A stretch of DNA of 45,632 nt, from assembly GCA_964480915.1 (NCBI GenBank), contig CAYZRS010000041.1, positions 1-45,632 on the forward strand. Direction: 5' to 3'. The DNA comes from CAWGCE01 sp964480915 (GTDB lineage Bacteria > Planctomycetota > Planctomycetia > Pirellulales > Pirellulaceae). Below the pieces are notes generated by a model. It was not told where the DNA came from. It saw nothing but the letters and a program-made list of their open reading frames with translations, and made no database searches. Shown piece by piece: positions 8,448 to 16,650 of the stretch (the first letter of the stretch is position 1; each line of letters opens with the position of its first letter). The position numbers were made by a program, and so were the translations under genes.

Positions 8448-9506
8448 TTAGATTTGACCAATGATAGAAGTTAACGTTGTGAAGCAGGCGTCGAATTGTG
8501 CATCGGTGCCGACACTGATGCGGAGCCCTTTCCCCCAACCATCGTACACCATGAATCTGACGAGAATTTGCGACGCTTTCAGCGATTCAAAAATTGATTG
8601 CAGGTCCCATTCGGGATGACTACACCACACGAAGTTGGCCTGCGACGGTTGAACGTGAAATCCCAGGCTGGCCAGTTGTTTCTCCATTCGCGCTCGAGTT
8701 TCTTTGACTCGCTGCGTTGTCTCTTGGAGCCATCGTTGATCGGAAATCGCAGCCGTCGCTCCTGCGATTGAAAGCGCATCACAATTGTACGAGTCTTTAA
8801 CCTTCGCCAATTGTCCAATCAAAGAGGGTTGTGCCACAACAAAGCCAAACCGCAAGCCGGCCAGTGCGTAGGATTTGCTCATGCTCCGCGTCACCAAGAT
8901 CTTGTCCGATCGCTTCACGAGGTCCAGGCAATGCGTATCAGCAAAATCGACGTACGCTTCATCAATGATCAAAGGGCAGGGCAGTTCCTGGGCCACAGCC
9001 AACAGCGGTTCGGGAGCCAGTAACGTACCGGAAGGACTATTCGGATTTGCGACCACCGCGAGTTTGACGTCGTCGGCCGGGCTGACGAATTCGGCCGGTA
9101 ACGACCAGTCATTTTGCAACCGAATTTCGTCGGCGATGCCGCCTTGGATTTGCACGAGCGTCTTGTAGAGCACATAACTGGGCGTCGGATAGCGTAGCCG
9201 TTCTCCTTCGCCGACGAACGTGCGGACGCAGATCGTGAGAATGTCGTCGCTTCCATTTCCACACAGAATCCAATCGGGGTCGACTCCCAATTCCGCAGCA
9301 GCGGCGCGGCGAAATGCTTCCCCATACGGGTCGGGATACCGAGCGAGACCAGTTTCGGCAGCTTGCTGGATCGCTCGAACCGTGGCGGGCGACGGCGGGT
9401 ACGGATTCTCGTTGGTGTTGAGCTTGATGAATTTCCCCGGCGGCGGCTGTTCCCCGGGGACATAACCCTTCATCGATTGAATGTTCTTGCGGGCGTAGTT
9501 CGTCAT
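8448..9506 (-). CDS. hisC: Histidinol-phosphate aminotransferase
   Basis: The 352-residue protein is a class I/II fold, PLP-dependent aminotransferase of the HisC type. Recognisable are the N-terminal LNTNENPYPPSP, GNGSDDIL, the NPNSPSGT segment (about 154-161), DEAYVDF, and the PLP lysine Lys211 in SMSKSYALAGLRFGF. It converts imidazoleacetol phosphate to histidinol phosphate with glutamate as donor. The ATG overlaps the hisD stop as ATGA, which implies translational coupling. hisB follows after 204 bases. HisC relatives can also act on aromatic substrates, but the his context supports the histidine assignment. Confidence 0.94.
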   Translation of the reverse strand: MTNYARKNIQSMKGYVPGEQPPPGKFIKLNTNENPYPPSPATVRAIQQAAETGLARYPDPYGEAFRRAAAAELGVDPDWILCGNGSDDILTICVRTFVGEGERLRYPTPSYVLYKTLVQIQGGIADEIRLQNDWSLPAEFVSPADDVKLAVVANPNSPSGTLLAPEPLLAVAQELPCPLIIDEAYVDFADTHCLDLVKRSDKILVTRSMSKSYALAGLRFGFVVAQPSLIGQLAKVKDSYNCDALSIAGATAAISDQRWLQETTQRVKETRARMEKQLASLGFHVQPSQANFVWCSHPEWDLQSIFESLKASQILVRFMVYDGWGKGLRISVGTDAQFDACFTTLTSIIGQI

Positions 9507-10861
9507 GAATCCTGGCTGCTCCGACGTAGACGGACGCTTTCCCAGTGTGCCGTCAGCTGTTCTTTGGTCGCGATTTGCTTGACGTCTGCGGCAACCTCAT
9601 CGAGCGCCGATTGTGTAAAGTCGATGATACTTCCGCTCCTCAAGAAACTATTCGCGTTGAGCCCGCTCGCCCAGCGTGCCGTCCCACCGGTCGGCAACAC
9701 ATGGGAAGGACCGGCCACGTAATCGCCCAAAGCGACGGGGCTAAAGTGACCGAGGAACATCGCGCCTGCCGTTTTGATGCGATGAGCGATCGATCGAGGA
9801 TTTTCCACGGCGATTTGTAGATGCTCCGGCGCCAGCCGATTCGTCACCTCACATGCTTCCGATTCGTCACGCACTTGAATACACATCGCAAAATCGGCCA
9901 GGCTTTGCCGAGTCAGGCCGGCTCGATCCAATCCTGCCAGTTGAGACTCTAACGCCGCCAGCGTTTGCTCAATCATGCCAGCATCACTCGAAACCAAGAT
10001 GCTCACCCCGGGGGAATGTTCCGCCTGAGCCAGCAACTCGGCTGCCGCAAATTGCGGGTTCGTCGTCGCATCGGCGATGACGACCACTTCGCTGGGACCG
10101 GCGATCGAGTCGATGTCGACCTCACCAAACACATGTCGTTTGGCCAAGGCAACAAAGAGATTACCGGGACCGACGATTTTATCGACGCGTTCCACACCTT
10201 CCATACCGTAGGCCAAAGCGGCGACCGCCTGAGCCCCCCCCATCCGATACACTTCGTCGATGCCCAATTCGTGACAGGTCGCCAACACATCATCGTTGTA
10301 GGCACCGAATTTCGTCGGCGGAGCAACGACGACCAATTGCTCGACACCCGCGGCCAAGGCCGGAACGGCCGTCATCAACACGGTCGATGGGTAAGCGGCA
10401 GCGCCTCCGGGTACGCAAAGGCCGACTCGACGCAGCGGCCAGTATCGTTGCTCGAGCTTGGCACCGAAGGGAGTTTCGTACTCGACCGGTTGTGGCAACA
10501 GGCGTTCTTGAAACGCCCGAATGTTCTCACCAATGCGACGTACCGTTTCGAGAAACCCTCGATCAACGCGACCATGTGCTGCGACCAATTCATCCTTCGT
10601 GACTCGCAGCTGGTCCGCCGACATTTCGGCGCCATCGAGAGCGGCCGAATAGCGTAGCACCGCCTCCACTCCGGTCGCCTGGACCTCGCCACAAATGGAT
10701 TGCACCACTTCCGCCGGCGACAACGGACTGCCAAACACATCGATCGTTTTCTGCCGACTGGCGTCACTCACAACGTCGCCGCGCACACTTAAGCGCGCGT
10801 GCAGATCGCGGATGATCTGGGGCACATCGCAGGTCGTCGAATCGTAGATGGGGATATTCAT
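9503..10861 (-). CDS. hisD: Histidinol dehydrogenase
   Basis: The 452-residue enzyme carries out the last two steps of histidine synthesis, NAD-dependent oxidation of histidinol to histidine. The catalytic pair Glu346-His347 (NRLAPEHLQ) and all four zinc ligands are present: Gln279, His282, Asp380 and His439. Each is offset by exactly 20 from the E. coli residues, which supports the assignment strongly. SIAGPSEVVVIAD and PGGAAAYPST are conserved. It is the first gene of hisD-hisC-hisB and ends inside the hisC start codon. No histidine-rich leader peptide was found in the 210 bases upstream. The sulfatase gene diverges from it. Confidence 0.96.
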   Translation of the reverse strand: MNIPIYDSTTCDVPQIIRDLHARLSVRGDVVSDASRQKTIDVFGSPLSPAEVVQSICGEVQATGVEAVLRYSAALDGAEMSADQLRVTKDELVAAHGRVDRGFLETVRRIGENIRAFQERLLPQPVEYETPFGAKLEQRYWPLRRVGLCVPGGAAAYPSTVLMTAVPALAAGVEQLVVVAPPTKFGAYNDDVLATCHELGIDEVYRMGGAQAVAALAYGMEGVERVDKIVGPGNLFVALAKRHVFGEVDIDSIAGPSEVVVIADATTNPQFAAAELLAQAEHSPGVSILVSSDAGMIEQTLAALESQLAGLDRAGLTRQSLADFAMCIQVRDESEACEVTNRLAPEHLQIAVENPRSIAHRIKTAGAMFLGHFSPVALGDYVAGPSHVLPTGGTARWASGLNANSFLRSGSIIDFTQSALDEVAADVKQIATKEQLTAHWESVRLRRSSQDS

Positions 10862-11073
10862 AGGTGGGAATCAGACAAACGGCTCGGCACGCAAACAAAA
10901 GTGGAAACCACCAACGCCACCTTTCGATGTCGTTGGATCGCTTGAGACGCAAGTTCCGTTTATATTGTCGCTGTTGGTCCTTAAAAAGACACCGGGCAAA
11001 CCGTGGAACGACCACCAAATTGACCCGCTTGCTGGCAAAATGTTCGGGCAATCCTGACCAAGAGAACGCACAG

Positions 11074-12645
11074 ATGATCATGATTTACCGCAACCAAGCG
11101 ATCTTGGCTGGGATTTTTGCATTGGTGTTCTTCGGCTGCGACCCGGCGTCCGCTGATAGCCGGGCGACGCGCCCCAACATCGTCATCTTCTTGGTCGACG
11201 ACATGGGCATCATGGATAGCTCTGTCGCTTACCTCGCGGACAAGACGGGGGCCGCGCAACGCTATCCACTGAACGAATACTATCGCACGCCCCATATGGA
11301 ACGCCTGGCGGCGCAGGGAATTCGGTTCAACAATTTCTGCGCGATGAATGTATGCTCGCCGACTCGCATTTCCATTCTGACGGGCCAGAATGCCGCACGT
11401 CATCGCACGACAAACTGGATTCACTCGTTACAAAACAACTGCGGAACATTGGGGCCGCCCGATTGGAACTGGGATGGTCCGAATTCCCAAAGCGTCACTT
11501 TGCCCAGACTGCTCCGCCAAGCGGGCTACCGGACGATCCACGTAGGGAAGGCTCATTTCGGTCAAGGCAACGCCGAAGGCGCTGACCCACTCAATCTTGG
11601 CTTCGAGGTGAATGTTGCCGGCGGTCCGATGGGACATCCGGCCAGTTATTACGCGAAAGCTGCTTTTGGAAATGGAGCCAAACCGAACCGGAATGCGGTA
11701 CCGCATCTCGAAAAGTATCATGGCTCGGAAACGTTCTTGTCGGAAGCATTGACGATCGAAGCGATGACCCATGTGACCGATTCGGTCACAGCCGACAAAC
11801 CGTTCTTCTTGCATCTCGCCCACTATGCGGTTCACTCCCCCTTTCAATCCGACCCACGTTTCGCCGAGAACTACACCGACTCTGACAAATCGGCAAAGGC
11901 CCAGGCTTTTGCCACTCTGATTGAAGGGGTCGACAAATCGCTGGGCGATCTCCTCAGCACCTTGCAAACACTCAACGTCGCCGACAACACGTTGATTTTC
12001 TTTTTGGGAGATAATGGTTCCGACGCACCTCTCGGCGGCGCTTACGACGTGGCCAGCTCGGCACCGCTGCGTGGAAAGAAAGCGACGCACTACGAAGGGG
12101 GCATGCGGACACCATTCATCGCGGCCTGGGCCCATCCGAATGAGCAGCATTCGCTTCAGCAGTCGTTACCGATTCCGAGCAATGCCATCCACGGCCAAAT
12201 TGCGGCGGTCCACGATCTCTTCCCGACCATCGCGAAAGTGGCCGGCGTCGCCATCCCTGACGAACACATCGTTGACGGGCAAGACCTCTCGCGCATGCTC
12301 TTGGGGCAACAGGACCCAACGCGAGACAACTTCTTCTTGATGCACTATCCCCACGAACACCGCAGTCGCTATTTCACCAGCCTGCGTAGCGGCGACTGGA
12401 AAGTCGTATATCACTACTTCCCAAGCGATCTCTCTGGCGGCTCGCACTACGAGCTGTTCAACCTAGCAGCGGATCCATTCGAATCCAATGATCTGGCCAC
12501 ATCGAAACCGAGAGAACTGCGTCGCATGATGATCGAAATGGTCGAGCGGCTCACCGAGCACCGGGCGCTCTATCCGATCGAATCGAAGAATAGCACGAAG
12601 CGCCTTCAGCCGATCATCCCAGCTTCCCCGACAACGAAAAGTTAA
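11074..12645 (+). CDS. Secreted type I sulfatase
   Basis: The 523-residue protein has a signal peptide (about 1-27, cleavage likely after ASA) and then the alkaline-phosphatase-fold sulfatase core. Calcium ligands Asp42-Asp43 lie in VDDMG. Cys94 in CSPTRISILTG matches C-x-P-x-R, the site converted to formylglycine by a sulfatase-maturing enzyme. HVGKAHFG and GDNGSDA give further active-site residues. It would hydrolyse sulfate esters, probably of marine polysaccharides, in the periplasm or outside. The ATG at 11074 is chosen because the signal peptide follows directly; longer forms from 10864 would bury it. FFGC is a poor lipobox. It converges on the fic gene, with 13 bases between the stops. 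Confidence 0.92.
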   Translation: MIMIYRNQAILAGIFALVFFGCDPASADSRATRPNIVIFLVDDMGIMDSSVAYLADKTGAAQRYPLNEYYRTPHMERLAAQGIRFNNFCAMNVCSPTRISILTGQNAARHRTTNWIHSLQNNCGTLGPPDWNWDGPNSQSVTLPRLLRQAGYRTIHVGKAHFGQGNAEGADPLNLGFEVNVAGGPMGHPASYYAKAAFGNGAKPNRNAVPHLEKYHGSETFLSEALTIEAMTHVTDSVTADKPFFLHLAHYAVHSPFQSDPRFAENYTDSDKSAKAQAFATLIEGVDKSLGDLLSTLQTLNVADNTLIFFLGDNGSDAPLGGAYDVASSAPLRGKKATHYEGGMRTPFIAAWAHPNEQHSLQQSLPIPSNAIHGQIAAVHDLFPTIAKVAGVAIPDEHIVDGQDLSRMLLGQQDPTRDNFFLMHYPHEHRSRYFTSLRSGDWKVVYHYFPSDLSGGSHYELFNLAADPFESNDLATSKPRELRRMMIEMVERLTEHRALYPIESKNSTKRLQPIIPASPTTKS

Positions 12646-12658
12646 TCACCCCCAGCGA

Positions 12659-14170
12659 TTAGGTTTCGTCCGCCTGGTTTCCATAGGCCTCTTGCACCGC
12701 TTTTTCCATTTTGGTGATCTCGTCCGCTGTGAGAAATTCAAAATTACTTTTCCGTTTGCGTGCCGCTAAGCTGCCACCGTTTTGCAGGCAAAAGCGAATG
12801 AACAAATCGATTTGCCGGTCGGGCATGTCGACGACCTCTTGAATGGCTTGCTTCGTTTCGTCGTAACTGACAAGGAAGGACAGTTCTTCGACCAATTCCG
12901 ATTCGATCGTATGCTCGATGAAGCGAAACAGTGCCTCGGTCTGAGCCGTCATGTCGATATAGGCGTACCACTGGGCAGTCTGGCTCTCCACCGTCATGCG
13001 GCCTTCTTCGTCGAGCGAGTATTCGATCAGTGGCATCAGTGGGCGAGAAAAGGCTTCGAGGCACGCATCATACTCGGATGGATTCTTCAGCATCGAAGCG
13101 GACACGGGAAACATGATTCCTTCCGGCGTAAAATCTTGCCGAGCGAGAATGTTGTGAATGAGAAAGCGGTGAATGCGGCCATTGCCATCTTCGAAAGGGT
13201 GGAGGAACACAAATCCGAAACCGATGGCCGCGGCGTGAGCGACCGGTGAGACGTTGCCCATTTCCATCCGTCGATGGGCGGCAACGAGGCCATCCATCAG
13301 CGCATGAAGGTCTTCTGGTTTCGGACAAGCAAAGTGAATTTTCTCACGCTGCCAACTCACACTCTCCCCGACGTAAACTTGAATCTGGCGATAATCGGCA
13401 TCTTGAAATCGAGGATCTACGATTTGGTTTTGCAATTGGATGAAATGCTGTTTGTCACAGAAATCTTCCGTTTCGGCGAGTTGCAACATGGCGATAAAAC
13501 GTTCCGTCCGTGACGGATTCGGTTTAATCTGCTCGATCTCAAACGACGACTTCGTCTCTTTGTTGTAGAGGTAGCTTAAGGCTCGCTTGAGAACTTCTGG
13601 TGAATATGCGGAAACGACCCGCTGGCAACGTTCGGTCAAGTTGGCCGCTTGAAATTCGCGGGTCGCAGCGGTATGCCGGATCGTGGGGCAGAAGTTCACA
13701 TCGCCAAGCAAGTTGTTGTTGATTCTCTGGCGGCGAACTTTTTCACCTGGGCTCGTGGTGAAATAGTCCTCAGGCTCCAACAGGTCGATGTAGGCGCCTT
13801 GATCGAGATCAGACAGGGAGAGCGTTTGGCCGGTCAGGAATTCATAGAGAAACCAAAGTCGGCGGGCGTACTTGCCGCGTGGTTTTGATGCGACATAGTC
13901 TTGCAGTTCGGCGACGTCGGATTTTTGAAAGATACTGGCGAGCAGTGCGAGATTGGTACCATCGTATTTGAGCGCAAACTCGAGTTGGTCACCGAGGTGC
14001 TCGCCCGGCCAATATTTGGGCGGGTAAGTCTCGGTCGTCAGGCCGGCCGTGGTATTGATGATCCGCGTCGTCCCTTTGCCAACGAACGACTGATGCCAAT
14101 TCGGAATGACATTTAGGGCGTAGCGAGCAATGAGCGCTTCATATCCGGCGGGCCGAGTGGTCTCTGACAT
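12659..14170 (-). CDS. Fic family protein (probable AMP transferase)
   Basis: The 503-residue protein contains the full Fic motif HPFEDGNGRIHR at residues 324-335, including the catalytic His and the phosphate-binding GNGR loop. Fic enzymes usually transfer AMP from ATP to Ser, Thr or Tyr of a target protein. SSFEIEQ (208-214), placed N-terminal to the Fic core, resembles the class II self-inhibitory motif (S/T)xxxE(G/N), with Gln at the last position. The C-terminal part (about 400-490) resembles the helical or winged-helix extension seen in many Fic proteins. No antitoxin gene is adjacent; the neighbouring genes are unrelated. The upstream region holds six copies of a short motif that may be an operator array, so autoregulation is possible. 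The target is unknown. Confidence 0.9.
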   Translation of the reverse strand: MSETTRPAGYEALIARYALNVIPNWHQSFVGKGTTRIINTTAGLTTETYPPKYWPGEHLGDQLEFALKYDGTNLALLASIFQKSDVAELQDYVASKPRGKYARRLWFLYEFLTGQTLSLSDLDQGAYIDLLEPEDYFTTSPGEKVRRQRINNNLLGDVNFCPTIRHTAATREFQAANLTERCQRVVSAYSPEVLKRALSYLYNKETKSSFEIEQIKPNPSRTERFIAMLQLAETEDFCDKQHFIQLQNQIVDPRFQDADYRQIQVYVGESVSWQREKIHFACPKPEDLHALMDGLVAAHRRMEMGNVSPVAHAAAIGFGFVFLHPFEDGNGRIHRFLIHNILARQDFTPEGIMFPVSASMLKNPSEYDACLEAFSRPLMPLIEYSLDEEGRMTVESQTAQWYAYIDMTAQTEALFRFIEHTIESELVEELSFLVSYDETKQAIQEVVDMPDRQIDLFIRFCLQNGGSLAARKRKSNFEFLTADEITKMEKAVQEAYGNQADET

Positions 14171-14198
14171 TTTCTATGAGCCTTGGTCAAATCGCAGA

Positions 14199-14335
14199 TT
14201 TTTGCGTATTCCTGCACCAATTTGCGCATTTTTGGCAGTTCCGCCAGAAATATGCGCCACCACCTGCCGCCAGAAAAACGCGCCAGCCACAGGAAATATG
14301 CGCCAATACAGCCAAATTGCAAGAAAAACGCGAAC
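14199..14335. repeat. Six-copy operator-like repeat upstream of fic
   Basis: Four direct copies of a 14-base motif with consensus AGAAAWAYGCGCCA occur at 14246-14259, 14272-14285, 14292-14305 and 14322-14335. Two inverted relatives precede them, at 14221-14235 (TTTGCGCATTTTTGG) and 14199-14212 (TTTTTGCGTATTCC). The variants alternate between AAATATGCG and AAAAACGCG. The spacing of the direct copies is 26, 20 and 30 bases. The array starts 29 bases from the fic start codon and is probably a transcription-factor binding region. Confidence 0.6.
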
Positions 14336-14529
14336 ACTTTACTCATCGACAAGACAGCCAGCATAGTCCGAGCAATCTGCGACGATGCGGAGCACTTTTT
14401 GATGAAAATAGGGTCGTTTGCTGCTTTTTGCAGCCCTTCGCAGAGCAAACTTCGCGCGAAAACCGCCCTCGACGACCGTCCCCAAGGATTCCATAATCTC
14501 CGCGCATCATATTATCGCTCGAGGCTGAA
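14336..14529. other. Promoter region of the beta-barrel-like gene
   Basis: This non-coding stretch separates the fic repeat array from the next gene. TATTAT at 14510-14515 is a plausible -10 box for the plus-strand gene starting at 14530; no clear -35 box is seen. A small hairpin, GCTGC-TTTTT-GCAGC, lies at 14420-14434. Short open frames here do not look coding. Confidence 0.3.
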
Positions 14530-15369
14530 ATGTGGGTTCTTCGAATCGTCTTCGCGGGAGGGCTGCTGATAACGATCGGCCAACGGGCGATTGCCCAGCA
14601 GCCACCAGGCCAGCTGCAACGGATGCGCGACGAAGTGCGAACTGCCAAGGTGGCCTCGAACACCGCCGCTCAACATCGCGGCGATGCGTCCCCATCATTC
14701 ATGGATGACTCATCCGAAAGTCCGTTCGCAACGCTACTAGAACTTGCGATCGCATCGCCCTATCTCATCCCCCGCTGCTTAGCGGGAGACGATGACTGGG
14801 ACGAGCCTTACTACGAAAGTCACCCCTACGCCTACCTCGATCCCATCACGAACGGGCCGCCGCCCGCCCTGGGGTGGACGACTCCCTGGCTCACACGAGT
14901 CCGTAGCGACTACTCGAACAACGGCAGCTTATCCCAAGCGACGGGCCAACTGCTTCTCAACTGGGCCAATCGAATCGGCATCGACGCAAACTGGCGTTAC
15001 CTCGAAGAGGATTTTCGAAAGGGTCGGTCGGACGATCTCTGGATGGGGGACGCCAACCTCGTCCTTCGATTTGCTCAGTCTGAGAAATTACAAATGCGCA
15101 GCGGCCTGGGCGCGGCCTGGTTTGCCGACGACATCGAAACGAACGTCGGCTTCCATTTCACATACGAAGGCGACTGGTTCCCCGTCCAACCCTGGGTCGT
15201 CTCGACCGAATTTGATGCGGGGCGACTCGGTTCTGCTTGGACAATCCACACCCGCGCCACGATTGGGCTGCAATGGCACGGTACTGAGTTCTTTACCGGG
15301 TACGACCATTTGAGCATCGGGAGCGAAAACGTTGACCGCTTCGTTCTGGGTGTCCGTTTTTGGTTGTAG
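14530..15369 (+). CDS. Secreted beta-barrel-like protein of unknown function
   Basis: The 279-residue protein has a signal peptide (about 1-22, cleavage likely after AIA). After a variable linker, the C-terminal 150 residues alternate polar and aromatic/hydrophobic residues in short strands (LLLNWANRIGIDANWRY, ANLVLRFAQSEKLQMRSGLG, TIHTRATIGLQWHGTEFFTG). The chain ends in VLGVRFWL, an aromatic-rich terminal strand. This suggests an outer-membrane beta-barrel or a porin-like domain, which is an inference from pattern alone. No known family was recognised. The gene is monocistronic in appearance, with 161 bases to the aldolase gene. Confidence 0.65.
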   Translation: MWVLRIVFAGGLLITIGQRAIAQQPPGQLQRMRDEVRTAKVASNTAAQHRGDASPSFMDDSSESPFATLLELAIASPYLIPRCLAGDDDWDEPYYESHPYAYLDPITNGPPPALGWTTPWLTRVRSDYSNNGSLSQATGQLLLNWANRIGIDANWRYLEEDFRKGRSDDLWMGDANLVLRFAQSEKLQMRSGLGAAWFADDIETNVGFHFTYEGDWFPVQPWVVSTEFDAGRLGSAWTIHTRATIGLQWHGTEFFTGYDHLSIGSENVDRFVLGVRFWL

Positions 15370-15530
15370 CGGACCGACTCACGCTTTCTCCCCTGCGCAT
15401 CGGTGGCCCGCCGGTAAGCTCGAAAAAGCGCCCATCCCGAATTGGTCGTGAATTCCAGCGGGAGACTCCTCCGGCCAGCGGCCTACCGACGATACCGATC
15501 GTCATCTAACGACACGAGCGTCCGTGGTTT

Positions 15531-16595
15531 ATGATGGCTTCTATGAACGCAATTGACCTCAGAAGCGACACGGTGACGGTGCCCTGCGATGGCATGCGTC
15601 GGGCGATGGCAGCAGCTCCCGTAGGGGATGACGTGATCGACGTCGACCCGACGATCGACCGGTTGGAGAAAATGATCGCCGAGTTGCTAGGCATGGAAGC
15701 TGCAATTTTCATGCCTTCTGGATCGATGGCCAATCAAATCGCCGTGCGCATCCACTGCAAGCCGGGTGATGAATTCATCTGCGAAGAAGGCTGTCATATC
15801 TACAACTATGAACAAGGCGCGTACGCTCAATTGAGCGGCGTTGCTATTCGCACGATCATCGGGGACGCCGGCGTACTGACACGAGACCATCTGCAAGGCA
15901 CGGTGCGTCCCCTGAATGAGCATATGGTGCGGACTCGCTTACTGTGCCTAGAGAATACTCACAATCGTGCCGCCGGTCGCATCCAACCGTTTGATGTGGT
16001 GGCAGATGTCACCAGCTGGGCCCGCGACGAAGGATTAGCCAGACACCTCGACGGCGCCCGTTTCTTCAATGCCGTTGTCGGGAGCCGGATTCCAGCCGAC
16101 GCCTGGGCAAAGATGTTCGACACGGTGAGCGTTTGCTTCAGTAAGGGACTCGGAGCGCCTGTCGGATCGGCGCTGGTTGGGACGAAGGAGATGGTCCGTG
16201 AAGCGAGGCACCATCGCAAGTGCTTCGGCGGCGGCATGCGTCAGGCGGGCATCATCGCCGCCGGGGCGGTCTACGCACTTGAACACAACATTGAGCGACT
16301 GAGTCACGATCACGACAAGGCTCGCCGTCTGGCCGCTGCCATTCAAGCGACCGATGGGATCTCGCTACTTAGCGAACATGTTGATTCCAACATGGTCATC
16401 TTTGAGCTAGCCGATCACTTGCCGGCCGCCGAAGATTTCATGGCGCAGCTAGAGGCACGAGGCGTGCGCACGCTGAACACGGGGCACCGCCGAGTTCGCC
16501 TTGTGACGCACCTCAATGTCAGCGACGAACAAATTGATACCGCCTCGCGCATTCTGGCGGAAACCGTTTCTGCCTGCGGCAAAGCGGCGGTGTAG
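15531..16595 (+). CDS. ltaE: Low-specificity threonine aldolase
   Basis: The 354-residue protein is a fold-type I PLP enzyme of the beta-eliminating lyase group. The N-terminus IDLRSDTVTVP is the signature of threonine aldolases. His89 (GCHIY) should stack on PLP, Asp174 (HLDGAR) should bind the pyridine nitrogen, and Lys205 (CFSKGLGAPVGS) forms the Schiff base. It splits threonine or allo-threonine into glycine and acetaldehyde in the cytosol. The start could be the first, second or fifth Met (15543); no Shine-Dalgarno sequence decides. The downstream gene begins 55 bases after the stop and may be co-transcribed. Confidence 0.9.
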   Translation: MMASMNAIDLRSDTVTVPCDGMRRAMAAAPVGDDVIDVDPTIDRLEKMIAELLGMEAAIFMPSGSMANQIAVRIHCKPGDEFICEEGCHIYNYEQGAYAQLSGVAIRTIIGDAGVLTRDHLQGTVRPLNEHMVRTRLLCLENTHNRAAGRIQPFDVVADVTSWARDEGLARHLDGARFFNAVVGSRIPADAWAKMFDTVSVCFSKGLGAPVGSALVGTKEMVREARHHRKCFGGGMRQAGIIAAGAVYALEHNIERLSHDHDKARRLAAAIQATDGISLLSEHVDSNMVIFELADHLPAAEDFMAQLEARGVRTLNTGHRRVRLVTHLNVSDEQIDTASRILAETVSACGKAAV

Positions 16596-16650
16596 TCGGT
16601 TCTTGCAGAGTGCGGTCAAAAGGTCATCTAATCATGGGGCACGGAAGACA

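Noticed and set aside
10862..11073. Search for a histidine-rich leader peptide before hisD
   Set aside because: No short ORF with clustered His codons and no terminator hairpin was found; a Trp/Phe-rich frame here lacks any regulatory context.
14113..14448. Minus-strand open frame with a hydrophobic, aromatic-rich product upstream of fic
   Set aside because: It overlaps the fic start in another frame and its composition comes from the repeated GCGCATATTTC-type motif; the repeat array explains it better.
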